A DNA stretch of 64,000 nt from Aplectana chamaeleonis (lineage: Eukaryota > Nematoda > Chromadorea > Rhabditida > Cosmocercidae): contig JAPDOI010001769.1 in assembly GCA_029168955.1 (NCBI GenBank), positions 79,452-143,451 of the forward strand. The letters are read 5' to 3'. Positions within the stretch are counted from its first letter, which is position 1. Each line of letters opens with the position of its first letter. The position numbers and the translations under genes are program-made. Positions 43,358 through 56,000 of the stretch are shown piece by piece. A model generated the notes under the pieces. It ran no database searches. It saw only the letters and a program-made list of their open reading frames with translations, and was not told the DNA's origin.

Positions 43358-43850
43358 GTGCAGTTTACCGCAATGTTAAAAGGAGGTGAGGCGATTGCGG
43401 TCACACACTAAAACTACGGTGGAAAACCTGGCTCTTTGCCAAATTTCATTATCGATCGACAGCACAGCTGATTTTCTGGGTGAGTTATGTTGTTTGTTTC
43501 GGCATTATTTCTGTTTCTGACAGTTTAAATATTGCGAATTGGGGCTATTCTTAGTGCATGAGGGAAATTAGCCGTTTGTTCGGGCTTCTAAATGTTTTTT
43601 TTGCAGAATTCTGTTTTGAAATGAAAAAAAAAACGGCAAACCCCCGTCGCACACTAAGAAAAGCCCCTAACCGTAATATTATAAGAGTCAGAAACAAAAA
43701 TGAAGCAGAAACAAGCGTGAAAAAAGAAAACCCGTAACTCACCTGGAAAATCAGCTGTGCTGTCGATCGATAATGAAATTTGACAAAGAGCCACTTTTAG
43801 TGTGTGACAGCAATCGCTCCATGTCCTTTTAACATTGCGGTAAACTGCAT
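43358..43850. mobile_element. TIR element, ~490 bp
   Basis: TGCAGTTTACCGCAATGTTA at the left and its complement at the right end. The arms extend over 150-200 bp (CTCTTTGCCAAATTTCATTA / TAATGAAATTTGACAAAGAG; ATCGATCGACAGCACAGCTG). Non-coding, although frames inside are open on the minus strand. Confidence 0.82.
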
Positions 43851-44242
43851 ACCCCCAATGACGTTTTGTTATACATATTGCAGCTCGATATATGTAGCCA
43901 TATCGACAGTGAAACAGATTAAGATACATGAGACATACATATCTTGAACAAGTTATCAGTACTAGGAAATTTAATACTGTAAGAGATATCCTTCCTGGAA
44001 AATAAAACTCTGAATTCTATGTACCAGATTATATTTCACTGTCGATATGGTTGGAGAGTGTCTATCTATCTCATATCTTTGGATATCATCGTCCCAGATA
44101 AAAGTTACCGATCTGACCTAAAATTATGTTATGGACTTCTTCGAGGTAATGATCAAGAATCTGAGGCCCATTTGCCATGTTTCGGAAGATACCACTAGAT
44201 GTAGCTTGAAGCCTTCCACTGGGAGGAAATCTCGAAGGTTAA
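43851..44242. other. no gene recognised; small inverted repeat
   Basis: CATATCGACAGTGAAACAGA (43896) pairs with TTTCACTGTCGATATGG (44035-44051), bounding a ~150-bp foldback. Nothing else supported. Confidence 0.55.
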
Positions 44243-44699
44243 AGGCATCGTTCGCGCTGGAAACCAATGCCTATATTCAGGCTAAATTTCATGAATGAGC
44301 CCGATAGACCACACTGGCAAACTTCGGCGCGTCAAAATCGTAGAGTTTTGAGGTTGAAAGGGGTTAAAGATGAGGATCCGCCAACAGTTCTCACCACTCA
44401 TCTACCTCTTTTTCATGAAATGTAGATGCGACCGTCAACCAACATCTGAAACAGTTACGGCACAAACTCTACGTGCACAAATACTTCGAGCACGACAAAG
44501 ACAAGGTCTACAAATGCAGAAAAACATCAAAAACGAGTTTGGCGCAAAATTGAAATTCAATTTTAAAGTGTGTTCAGACTGACTTTCTTTTCTAAGTAAG
44601 GGTTTTCCGTAGGCCCTTTCGGCATTTTCGTTCACTAGAGAGTCAAATCCATGCAAAAACATGAAAAACAATGTACGATTTTCTGTGCGTGCGATGCCT
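44243..44699. mobile_element. TTAA-type element H1
   Basis: AGGCATCGTTCGCGCTGG after TTAA (44239-44242) to TGTGCGTGCGATGCCT before TTAA (44700-44703). The right-hand TTAA is shared with the following element H2. Non-coding; the frame at 44370-44582 has no known domain. Confidence 0.82.
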
Positions 44700-44703
44700 T
44701 TAA

Positions 44704-45208
44704 AGGCAGTGTTCACGATGAAAAAAGTTTCCGAAATTCCACTAGGATTGGGTAGTGGAGGGACACTCTGTAACGTTAACGTCAGAAAGAACGTGCATGA
44801 AAACGAGCCAGGAAGAGCTCCCAAAAAGAGCCCGAAGTTGCAACTTCGAGCGCATTGAAAACCCCAAAAGCGGGGCATCACACGTCCCACCGACGCGAGC
44901 TATGGCTGAATGCTCGAGGATCGTGAGATGAGCGATGATTTCCCAATCATTAGCCCCTGGTTCTTCCCTTTCCATTTTCAGGGCTTCTCTCTTTACTCAG
45001 TCAGCTCGCATAGATCGGGCTGCAAAAGCCGGAAGTTACAAGCCTGGGACACCTCGTACACCATGTTTCCATAGCTCAATCTTTGAGGGACCATACCTGC
45101 GTTCACAGAAGGTCTTGTATGAGTTGAAAGACACAATTTGAATCAGCATGGGGCCGTTTTCAAGATAGGCGGAAAACAGAAAAACGATTTTCATCGTGAA
45201 CACTGCCT
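44704..45208. mobile_element. TTAA-type element H2 (same family as G)
   Basis: AGGCAGTGTTCACGATGAAA to TTCATCGTGAACACTGCCT, flanked by TTAA on both sides (44700-44703 and 45209-45212). Collinear with 20181-20666 (GATTGGGTAGTGGAGGG, TGCAACTTCGAGCGCA, ACCATGTTTCC). Confidence 0.9.
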
Positions 45209-45219
45209 TTAATAGAGAC

Positions 45220-45490
45220 CTAACACGATTTCTAAAACGCTACGACAGATTTGGCTCAAAACTGCTGTGTGGGGTTGTTTGTAGTGCCGAACACGAATCT
45301 AATGCTCGTTAATCAACTTTCGATGAAATAAGGTAGGCTACGGTGGATTTAAGGTAGTTTAGTCAAATTCTCATATTTAGCTAAAAACTTTATTGCAGAG
45401 GTTCTTCGGTATGCAGATCATTTGTTTTAATTTGAGGTCCATTTGTCGTTTTTCGTAACATTGAGGCAGGCAACGCACCCTAAGTCGCAT
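45220..45490 (+). repeat. dispersed repeat, short copy
   Basis: Related to 3060-3300 and 23460-23700 (GAACACGAATCTAATG, AGGTAGGCTACGGTGG, GAGGTCCATTTGTCG). Diverged. Confidence 0.65.
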
Positions 45491-45501
45491 TATGCCTTAA
45501 C

Positions 45502-45630
45502 ATCGGCATCGATCCTGAGGAGGCTTTGCACTCCCCACTGGAGGTTGGCGTAAACTCGGCGCACCTATGACACCGAGTTTGCGCCAATTTTCAACGGTGA
45601 ACGCGAAGTGTCTTAACGATCCATGCCGAC
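45502..45630. mobile_element. small foldback element (GCGCAAACTCGG family), copy 3
   Basis: ATCGGCATCGATCC...GGTTGGCGTAAACTCGGCG pairs with CACCGAGTTTGCGCCAATTT...GGATCGTT-complement...GCCGAC. It shows the complete outer arm that is interrupted by a MITE at 19290-19780. Confidence 0.78.
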
Positions 45631-46321
45631 TTTACGTACCCTGCACTAATCTCAAAATGTCGCATAGCGGACCCTGGGCAGCCACCTTCAGCCAGAACGG
45701 CAATCAACAGATGCTGGGGTACATGTGCTCAAAAGCGAAATATTAATGTAAGGAGAAGTCTTTTCAGAGCGGCGTCTGCTAGCGTGATGCCGGTACTGCT
45801 TTTTCGCTCGCAGCGTTTTTCGGACGTTTTCGAAAGTTGCGTTGAATTAGCATTCATTAAGTCATAGCAGTTTTGATACTAGACAAAAACAGACATAGGG
45901 TTGAGCAACGTCATTCTCCGAGAGAAGAACATCCAGGACGTGGGGGGGAAGAGAGTACATTCGGGCAGGAATTACGCGATTTGCACAGGCGCTCCTGCTC
46001 CTGACTTGCATGGATAAGAGGAGGGAAAAGCAGACGATAGCCATCTCCAACCATTAATTTCCGCTGAGAATTAGTGGTTAGCCTCCCTTCTCAAACATCG
46101 AAACCCCATACAGTCAAGCTTCTTGGTGTTCTGATGGCAGTACACATCGAAGGAGCGGGGCCGAGTTCTTCAATGCGTGCACGCCATAGCTAGAACCCAT
46201 TAGCCCTGACCACCCGAAAAATTCATGGTATTTCTAATGTGGAAATTTTCTCGCCCCATCTCTTTCGTGCTAAATAAGTTTGTTCTCATGGAGTGGAAGA
46301 AGATATGTAGAGCAAACTTCA
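45631..46321. other. no gene recognised
   Basis: Unassigned DNA bordering the simple-repeat block; no exon or repeat family noticed. Confidence 0.5.
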
Positions 46322-46995
46322 ATTTCACTCACTCCTCCTCCTCCTCCTCCTCCTCCTCCTCTTCCTCCTCCTCCTCCTCCTCCTCCTCCTCCTCCTCCTC
46401 CTCCACTCAACTCACTCCTCCTGCTAACTCCTCCTCCTCCCTCCTCCTCACTAGCTCCTCCTCACTACTAACTCCTCCTCTCACTCCTCCTCCACTCCTC
46501 CTCCTCCTCCTCCTCACTCCTCCTCCTCCTCCTCCTCCTCCTCCTCCTCCCTCCTCCTCCTCCCACTCCTCCTCCCCTCCACTCCTCCTCCCACTCCACT
46601 CACTCCACTCCTCCCTCCTCCTCCTCCTCCTGCTCCTCACTCCTCCCTCCCTCCTCCCTCCTCCTCCTCCTCCCTCACTCACTCCTCCCTCCCCTCCCTC
46701 CTCCTCCCTCCTCCTCCTCCCTCCTCACTACTACTCCACTCACTCCCACTCCTCACTCCCTCCCACTCCTCCTCCTCACTCCTCCTCACTCCCACTCCCA
46801 CTCCCTCACTCCTCCCTCACCCTCACTCACTCACCCTCACTCACTCACTCACCCCACCCTCCCTCACTCACTCCTCCTCCTCCCACTCCTCCTCACTCCC
46901 ACTCACTCCTCCTCACTCACTCACTCCATTCCTCAGAAGGTCTTGTACGACTCACTCACTCTCCTCACTCACTCCTCCAAGACTCACTCACTCCT
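46322..46995. repeat. TCC/CACTC simple-sequence block
   Basis: Almost pure (CTC)n/(TCC)n with CACTCACTC and CCCTCC interruptions; the other strand is GGA/GAGTG. One non-repeat remnant near 46927 reads CAGAAGGTCTTGTACGA. Mirror-symmetric pyrimidine tracts of this kind can form triplex DNA. Open frames (such as the Ser/Pro/Leu frame 46225-47013) are composition artefacts. Confidence 0.95.
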
Positions 46996-47004
46996 TTTTA
47001 TGAA

Positions 47005-50000
47005 GCTAGATGAGCTGATGGGTAGGTGGATGAGATGGATGGATGAGAGTGGACTGGACTCCTGGTAGACTGAGTAGATGGAGTAGATGGGTGGAGTGGG
47101 ATAGATGAGTGGATGAGTCAGATGGATGAATGGATGGTGGTAGATGAGTGGAGTAGATGGTGAGTGGTGGTGGTGGTGGATGAGTGGTGGTGAGTGGTGG
47201 TGAGTGGTGGTGAGTGGTGGTGGAGTGGTGGTGGTGAGTGGTGGTGGTGGTGGGTGGGTGGAGTGGTGGTGGGTGGTGGAGTGGATGGAGAGTGAAGTGG
47301 TGGTGGTGAGTGGATGGTGGGTGGGTGGGATGAAAGAGTGGGTGGTGGGTGGAGTGAGGTGGGTGAGTGAGTGGAGGTGGTGAGTGCGATGAATTGGTGA
47401 GTGGTGGTGAGTAAGTGGTGGTGGTGGTGGTGGGTGGTGAGGTGGTGGTGGTGTGGTGGTGAGATGGGTGGAGTGAGTGAGTTAGTGATGGAGTGAGTGG
47501 AGCAGGTGGAGGTGGGTGGTGGTGGTGGGTGGTGGGTGGATGGGTGAGATAGGTGAGGTGGATGAGTGGTGGAGTGGAGTGAGTGGGTGGGTGGGTGGGT
47601 GGGTGGGTTTGGAGTGAGTAGAGCTGGTGAGTGGAGTGGGTGGGTGAGGTGGGTGGAGTGGGTGGAGTGGAGTGGAGTGAGGTGGTGAGTGGTGGTGAGT
47701 GAGAGGTGAGTGGTGGTGAGTGGTGGTGAGTGGTGGTGAGTGGTGAGTGGTGGTGAGTGAGTGAGTGGGTGGTGGGTGGGTGAGCGATTGGGTGGGTGGG
47801 TGGAGTGGAGTGCCAGGTGGGTGAGTGGGTGGGTGAGTGGAGTGGTGGGTGGGTGGTGGTGGGTGGTGGGTGGTGAGTGGTGGTGGTGGTGAGTGGGTGG
47901 GTGAGGTGGTGGGTGGTGGTGGTGGTGGTGGTGGTGGAGTGGTGGTGGTGAGTGGTGGTGGTGGTGGTGGTGGTGGTGAGTAGTGGTGGTGAGTGGTGGT
48001 GGTGGTGGTGGTGGGTGGTGGTGGGTGGTGGTGGTGGTGGTGGTGGTGGGTGGTGGTGAGTGGTGGGTGGTGGGTGGTGGTGGGTGAGTGGTGAGTGGTG
48101 GAGTAGTGAGTGGTGGGTGAGTGAGTGGTGGTGGTGAGTGATAGTGGTGAGTAGATGGTGAGTGAGGTGGTGGTGGTGGAGTGGTGGGTGGGTGGATAGG
48201 TGGTGGTGGTAGTGGGAGAGTGAGTGGTGAGTGGTGGTGGTGGTGAGTGGGTGATGGTGGGTGAGTGGTGGTGGTGGTGGAGTGGTGGGTGAGTGAGTGG
48301 TGAGTGGGTGGTGAGTGGTGGTGGAGTGGTGGTGGTGGAGTGGGTGGTGGGTGGTGGTGAGTGAGTGGTGGTGGGTGAGTGAGTGAGGTGGTGGTGGGTG
48401 GTGGTGGTGGTGGTGGTGGTGGGTGGTGGTGAGTGGTGGTGGTGGTGAGTGGTGGGTGAGTGGTGGTGGTGGATGGTGGTGGTGGTGGTGGGGATGATGG
48501 TGGTGGTGGTGGTGGTGAGTGGTGGTGGTGGGTGGTGGTGGTGGTGGTGGTGAGTGGTGGTGGTGGTGAGTGAGTGAGTGAGTGGTGGTGGTGGTGAGTG
48601 GTGGGTGGTGGTGGTGGTGGTGGTGGGTGGTGGTGGTGGTGAGTGGTGGTGAGTGAGTGGTGGTGGTGAGTGGTGGTGGTGGTGGTGGTGAGTGGTGGTG
48701 GTGGTGGTGGTGGTGGTGGTGAGTGGTGGTGGTGGTGAGATAAAATGGTGGTGGTGGTGGTGGTGGTGGTGAGTGAGTGAGTGGTGAGTGGTGAGTGGTG
48801 GTGGTGAGGTGAGTGAGTGAGTGGGTGGGTGGAATATGGTGGTGGTGAGTGAGTGGGTGGTGAGTGGTGGTGGTGGTGAGGTGGTGGTGGGTGGGTGAGT
48901 GGTGAGGTGGTGGGTGAGTGAGGTGGTGGGTGGTGGTGAGTGAGTGGTGAGTGAGTGGTGGGTGGTGGTGGTGAGTGGTGGTGAGTGAGTGGTGGTGAGT
49001 GAGTGGTGAGTGGTGGTGAGTGGTGAGTGGTGGTGGAGTGGTGGTGAGTGGTGGTGGGTGGGTGGGTGAGTGGGTGGTGGTGGTGGGTGGTGGTGGTGGT
49101 GGTGAGTGGATGAGTGAGTGGTGGGTGAGTGAGTGGAGTGGTGGTGAGTGGTGGTGAGTGTGGTGGTGGTGGGATGTGGTGGTGGGTGGTGAGTGGTGGG
49201 TGGGTGGTGGGTGAGTGGTGGTGGTGGGTGAGGTGAGTGGTGGTGAGTGGGTGGTGATGAGTGGTGGTGGTGGTGGTGGTGGTGAGTGGTGGTGGTGGTG
49301 AGGTGGTGGTGAGGTGAGTGGTGAGTGAGTGGTGGTGGTCTGGTGGTGGTGGGTGGGTGGTGGGTGGTGGTGGGTGAGGTGAGTGGGTGGTGAGTGGTGG
49401 TGGGTGGGTGGAGTGGTGGTGGTGGTGGTGAGTGGTGAGTGGTGAGTGGTGGTGGTGGTGAGTGAGTGAGTGAGTGGTGAGTGAGTGAGTGGTGGTGGTG
49501 GGTGAGTGGTGGTGAGTGGGTGAGTGAGTGGGTGGGTGAGGTGGTGAGTGGTGGTGGTGGTAGTGAGTGGTGGTGAGTGGTGGTGGTGAGTGGTGGTGGT
49601 GGTGGGTGGTGAGTGGTGGTGGGTGGTGGTGAGTGAGTGGTGGTGGTGGTGGTGGGATGGTGGTGAGTGGTGGTGGTGGTGGTGAGTGGTGAGTGAGTGA
49701 GTGGTGGTGGTGAGGTGAGTGGTGGTGAGTGGTGGTGAGTGAGTGGGTGAGTGAGTGGTGGGTGGAGTGGGTGAGTGGTGGTGAGTGGAGTGGTGGTGGT
49801 GGGTGGTGGGTGGTGAGTGAGTGGTGAGTGGTGAGTGGGTGGTGTGAGTGAGTGGTGGTGGTGGTGGTGGTGGTGGTGAGTGAGTGAGTGGTGAGTGGTG
49901 AGTGAGTGAGTGGGTGAGGTGGTGGTGGTGGTGGTGAGTGGTGGTGGTGAGTGGTGGTGGTGGTGAGTGGTGAGTGGAATGAGTGGTGGTGGTGAGTGGT

Positions 50001-53000
50001 GGTGAGTGAGTGGTGGTGAGATGGTGGTGGTGAGTGGTGAGTGAGTGAGTGAGTGAGTGGTGAGTGGTGAGTGAGTGAGTGGTGGTGAGTGGATGGATGG
50101 TGGTGGTGAGTGAGTGGGATGGGTGGAATGGTGAGTGGTGGTGGTGGTGAGTGGGTGGTGGTGGTGGTGGTGGTGGTGAGTGGGTGGTGAGTGGTGGTGG
50201 TGGTGGTGGTGGTGGTGAGTGGTGGGTGGTGAGTGAGGTGGTGGTGGTGGTGGTGGTGGGTGGTGGTGGGTGGTGGTGGTGAGTGGGTGGTGGTGGTGGT
50301 GGTGGTGGTGGTGGTGAGTGGTGGTGGTGGTGGTGAGGTGGGTGAGTGGTGGAGTGGTGAGTGAGTGGTGGTGGTGAGTGGAGGTGGGTGGTGGTGGGTG
50401 GGTGAGTGGGTGGTGGTGGTGGTGAGGTGAGTGGTGGGTGGTGGTGAGTGGTGAGTGGTGGTGGTGAGGTGAGTGGTGGTGGTGGTGAGTGGGTGGTGGG
50501 TGAGTGGTGAGTGAGTGGGTGGGTGAGTGGTGAGTGGGGTGAGTGGGTGGTGAGTGGGTGAGTGGTGGTGAGTGGTGAGTGGGTGGTGGTGGTGAGTGGT
50601 GGGTGGTGGTGGTGGTGGGTGGTGGTGAGTGAGTGGTGGAGTGAGTGGGTGGTGAGTGAGTGGTGGTGGTGGGTGGGTGGGTGGGTGGTGAGTGGTGAGT
50701 GGGTGGGTGGTGGTGGTGGTGAGGTGAGTGAGTGAGTGGTGGTGAGTGGTGAGTGAGATGGTGAGGTGGTGAGTGGGTGAGTGGAGTGGTGGTGGTGAGT
50801 GGTGGTGGTGGTGGTGGTGGTGAGTGGTGGTGGTGGTGAGTGAGTGGGTGGTGGTGGTGAGTGGGTGAGTGGTGGGTGAGTGGGTGAGTGGTGGTGGGTG
50901 GTGGTGAGTGGTGGGTGGGTGGTGGTGGTGAGTGGTGAGTGGTGGTGAGTGAGTGGTGAGTGGGTGGTGAGTGGTGAGGTGGGTGGTGGTGGTGGTGGGT
51001 GGTGGTGGTGGGTGGGTGGGTGAGTGGAGTGGTGAGTGAGTGGTGATTGAGGTGAATGGGTGGTGGGTGGGTGGTGAGTGGGTGAGTGAGTGGTGGTGGT
51101 GGTGGGTGAGTGGTGGTGGAGTGGTGAGTGAGTGGGTGGAGTGGTGGTGAGTGAGTGGTGGGTGGGTGAGTGGTGGGGTGGTGGTAGTATTATAGTGGTG
51201 GGTGGGTGGAGTGGTGAGTGAGGTGGTGAGTGAGGTGGGTGGTGGTGAGTGGTGGTGTAGTGGTGAGTGGTGAGTGAGTGAGTGAGTGGTGGGTGGGTGA
51301 GTGAGATGAGTGGGTGGTGGTGGTGAGTGGTGGTGGTGAGTGGGTGGGTGGGTGGTGGTGGTGGTGGTGGTGAGGTGGTGGTGGTGGTGAGAGTGGGGTG
51401 GTGGTGGTGGTGAGGTGGTGGTGGTGGGTGGAGTGGGTGGTGGGTGGGTGGGTGGTGATAGTGGTGGGTGGTGGTGGGTGGGTGGAGTGGGTGAGTGAGG
51501 TGGTGGTGAGTGAGTGGGTGGTGGTGGGTGAGTGGTGAGGTGGTGGTGGTGGTGAGTGGTGGTGGTGGTGGTGAGGTGAGTGGTGGTGGTGAGTGGTGGT
51601 GGTGAGTGGTGGTGAGTGAGTGAGTGGTGAGTGGGTGAGGTGAGTGGTGGTGAGGTGGTGAGTGGTGGTGGTGGTGAGTGGTGGGTGGCGGTGAGTGGGT
51701 GGGAGTGGTGAGTGGGTGGTGGTGAGTGGTGGTGGTGGGTGAGTGGTAGTGGTGAGTGGGTGAGTGAGTGGTGGTGAGTAGTGGTGGTGAGTGGTGAGTG
51801 AGTGGTGGCGTGGTGGTGAGTGGAGATGGTGGGTGGTGAGTGGTGAGTGAGTGAGTGGTGGTGAGTGAGATGGTGGTGAGTGGTGGTGAGAGTGGTGGTG
51901 AGGTGAGTGGTGGTGGTGAGGTGGTGGTGGGTGGGTGACTGAGGTGGTGGTGAGCGTGGAGTGGTGGTAGTGAGGTGGTGAGTGAGATAGTGAGTGAGTG
52001 GTGGGTGGGTGGTGGTGAGTGGTGATGGGTGAGTGGTGGATGAGTGGTGGTGAGTAGTGGTGGTGAGTGAGTGAGTGAGTGGTGGGTGGTGGTGGTGGTG
52101 GGTGAGGTGGAGTGAGTGGTGAGTGGTGGTGGTGGGTAGGTGGTGAGGTGGTGGTGGTGAGTGGTGGTGGTGGTGGTGAGATGGTGGGTGGTGGTGGTGG
52201 GTGAGTGGTGGGTGAGGTGAGTGGTGGTGGTGGTGGTGGTGGTGGTGGTGAGTGTGGTGGTGGTGGGTGGGTGGTGGTGGGTGGTGGTGGTGGTGGTGGA
52301 GTGGTGAGTGGTGGTGGGTGGTGGTGGTGGTGGTGGTGGTGGTGAGTGGGTGGTGGTGGTGGTGGTGAGGTGAGTGGAGGTGGTGGTGAGGTGGTGGTGG
52401 TGAGTGGGTGGTGAGTGGTGGTGGTGGTGGTGAGTGGTGGGTGATGAGTGGTGGTGGTGAGGTGAGTGAGTGGTGGTGAGTGAGTGGGTGGGTGGTGGTG
52501 AGTGGGTGAGTGGTGGTGGTGGGTGGTGGTGGAGTGAGTGGTGGAGTGAGTGGTGAGTGGTGGTGAGTGGTGGTGGCGAGTGGAGTGGTGAGTGGTGGTG
52601 GTGGTGAGTGGGTGAGTGGTGGTGGTGAGTGGTGGTGGGTGGTAGTGAGTGGTGGTGGTGGTGGTAGTGAGATAGTGGTGGTGGGTGGTGGTGGTGGTGG
52701 TGGTGGGTGGTGAGTGAGTGAGTGGTGGTGGTGGTGGTGAGTGGGTGAGTGGTGGTGAGTGAGTGGTGGTGGTGGTGGTGGGTGGGTGAGGTGGTGGGTG
52801 GTGGTGAGTGGTGAGTGGGTGGTGGTGGTGTGGTGGTGGTGGTGGTGAGTGGTGGTGGTGGTGGTGAGGTGGTGGTGGTGAGTGGTGAGTGGTGGTGGTG
52901 AGTGGTGGTGGTGAGTGGGATAGTGGTATGTGGTGGTGAGTGGTGGAGTGGTGGTGGTGGTGGATGGTGAGTGGTGGTGGTGGTGAGGTGGTGGTGGTGG

Positions 53001-56000
53001 TGGGTGAGAGTGGTGGTGAGTGAGTGGGATGAGTGGTGGTGGTAGGTGGAGTGGTGAGTGGTGGTAGTATTATGGTGGTGAGTGAGTGGTGATATGAGGT
53101 GGTGAGGTGGTGGAGTGGGTGGGTGAGTGGGTGGAGGTGAGTGGTGAGGTGGTGGTGAGTGGTGGTGAGTGGTGAGTGAGTGGTGAGTGGTGAGTGGTGA
53201 GTGAGTGAGTGAGTGAGTGGTGAGTGGTGGTGGTGGTGAGTGGGTGGTGGTGGTGAGTGAGTGTGGTGAGTGGAGTGGTGGCTATTAATATGGATGGTGG
53301 TGGGTGAGTGAGTGGTGGTGGGTGAGTGAGTGGTGGGTGGTGGTGTGTGGTGAGTGGTGGTGGTGGTGAGGTGGTGGTGAGGTGGTGAGTGAGTGAGTGG
53401 GTGGTGGTGAGTGGTGGTGGTGGTGGTGGTGAGTGAGTGGTGGTGGGTGGTGAGTGGTGGTGAGTGGTGAGTGGGTGGTGAGTGAGGTGGTGGTGGTGTG
53501 TAAGTGAGTGGTGGTGAGTGGTGGTGGTGGGTGGTGGTGGAGTGAGTGGTGGTGGTGAGTGGTGAGTGAGTGGTGGTGGGTGGGTGGTGAGTGGTGGTGG
53601 GTGGGTGAGTGGTGGTGGTGGTGGTGGTGGTGAGTGGTGGTGGTGGTGGTGAGTGGTGGTGGTGAGTGGTGGTGAGTGGTGAGGTGGGTGAGGTGGAGTG
53701 GTGGTGGTGGTGGGTGGTGAGGTGGTGGTGGTGGTGGTGAGTGGGTGAGTGGTGAGTGGTGGTGAGTGAGTGGTGGTGAGTGGTGAGTGGGTGAGTGGTG
53801 AGTGGTGAGTGGTGGTGGTGGTGGTGAGTGGTGAGTGGTGGTGGTGAGTGAGGTGGTGAGTGGTGGTGGTGGTGGTGGGTGAGTGGGTGGTGGTGGTGGT
53901 GGTGGTGAGGTGGTGGTGGTGAGTGGGTGAGTGGTGGTGATGTGGTGAGTGGTGGTGAGTGAGTGAGATGAGTGGGTGGTGGTGGTGGTGAGTGGTGGTG
54001 AGTGAGTGAGTGGTGAGTGAGTGGGTGGTGAGTGGTGAGTGGGTGAGTGGTGGTGAGTGAGTGAGTGGGTGAGTGGTGGTGGTGGTGATGGGTGGTGGAG
54101 TGAGTGGTGAGTGGTGGTGGTGAGTGGTGAGTGGTGAGTGGGTGGAGTGGTGGTGGTGGTGGTGAGATGGGTGGTGGTGGGTGGGTGGTGGTGAGTGGTG
54201 GTGGTGGTGGTGGTGAGTGGGTGGGTGGTGAGTGGTGAGTGGGTGGTAGGTGGTGGTGGGTGGGTGGTGGTGGTGAGTGGTGGTGGTGGGTGGGTGGTGA
54301 GATGGTGGTGGTGGGTGAGTGGGTGGTAGGTGGTGGTGGTGGTGGTGGTGGTGAGTGGTGGTGGTGGTAGTGGGTGGAGTGGTGAGGTGAGTGAGTAGAG
54401 TGGTGGTGGAGTGGTGAGTGGTGAGGTGGTGGTGGTGAGTGGTGGTGGTGGGTGGTGAGTGAGTGGTGGTGAGTGGTGGTGGTGGTGGGTGGTGGTGGTG
54501 GTGAGTGAGTGAGTGGTGGTGGTGGGTGAGTGGTGAGTGAGGTGAGGTGGTGAGTGAGGTGGTGGGTGGGTGGTGAGTGAGGTGAGTGGTGGTGGTGGTG
54601 AGTGGTGAGTGTGAGTGGTGGTGAGTGGTGGTGGTGAGGTGAGGTGGTGGTGAGTGGTGGTGGTGAGTGGTGAGTGGTGGTGGTGGGTGGAGTGGTGAGG
54701 TGGTGGTGGAGGTGGTGGTGAGGTGAGTGGTGGTGAGGTGGTGGTGGTGAGTGGTGGGTGAGGTGGTGGTGAGTGAGGTGGTGGGTGGGTGGGTGAATGG
54801 TGGTGGTGGTGGTGAGTGGTGGTGGTGAGTGGTGAGTGAGTGAGTGGTGGTGAGTGGGTGGGTGGTGAGTGGTGGGTGGTGGTGGTGGGTGGTGGTGGTG
54901 GTGAGTGGTGGTGGTGGTGAGGTGGTGGTGGTGGTGAGTGGTGGGCATGAGTGGTGGTGAGTGGTGGTGAGTGGTGGGTGGTGGTGAGTGGTGAGGTGAG
55001 TGGGTGGTGGTGGTGGTGGGTGGTGGTGGGTGGTGGTGGTGGTGGGTGGTGGTGAGTGGTGGTGAGTGGGTGAGTATGAGTGAGTGAGTGGAGTGATGGT
55101 GGAATGGTGGTGGTAGAGTGAGATGGGTGGTGGTGAGTGGGTGGTGGGTGAGTGGGTGGGTGGGTGGTGGGATGAGTGAGTGAGTGGTGTGGGTGATAGT
55201 GGTGGGTGGCTGAGTATTATAGTGAGTGTGGTGGAGTGGGTGGTGGTGAGTATTATGAGTGGGTGGTGGGTGGTGGTGGTGTGGGTGAGGTGGTGGTGGA
55301 GTGAGTGAGGTGGTGAGGTGGTGAGGTGGTGGTGGTGGTGGTGAGTGAGTGAGTGAGTGCTGGTGAGTGGTGAGTGAGGTGGTGAGTGCGTGGTAGTGAG
55401 TGGAATGGTGGTGGGTAAGGTGAGTGAGATGGTGGTGAGTGGGTGGTGGTGATGGTGGTGGTGGTGGTGGAGTGGTGAGTGGGTGGTGTGAGTGGGTGAG
55501 TGAGGATGGCAGTGGTGAGTGGTGGTAAGGTGAGTGAGTGGTGAGTGGTGATATGAGTGAGTGAGTGAGTGTAGTGGGATAGTGGTGGTGGGTGAGGTGA
55601 GTGGTGGGTGGGTGGTGAGTGATGTGGTGGTGGTGAGGCTGGTAGGATAGTGAGTGATGGGTGAGTGGTGAGTGGTGGAATGGTGGTGGTGAGGTAGGTG
55701 TGAGGTGAGTGGTGAGTGAGTGGTGGAGTGAGGTGGTGGAGGTGAGTGAGTGGTGAGAGTGAGTGAGTGAGTGAGTGAGTGGTGGTGAGTAATGTGGTGA
55801 GTGGTGGTGAGGTGGTGGAGTGAGGTGGTGAGTGAGGTGAGTGAGGTGAGTGAGTGTGTGTCAAAGCCATAGTGAGTGGTGGTGCGAGTGGTGAGTGGGT
55901 GAGTGGTGGAGGTGGTGAGTGAGTGAGTGAGTGAGTGCGTGAGTGTGTGTCATGGGTGGGTGGAGTGAAGTGGAGTACAGTGAGGTGGGTGGTGTGGAGA

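Noticed and set aside
46225..47013. 262-codon Ser/Pro/Leu frame on the + strand
   Set aside because: It reads through the TCC array; all three phases are open and no signal or domain is present outside the repeat.
51190..54948. 1252-codon minus-strand open frame
   Set aside because: The minus strand of this satellite has almost no G, so TAG and TGA cannot occur; the product is only His/Thr/Pro/Ser/Leu with no domain. It follows from base composition.
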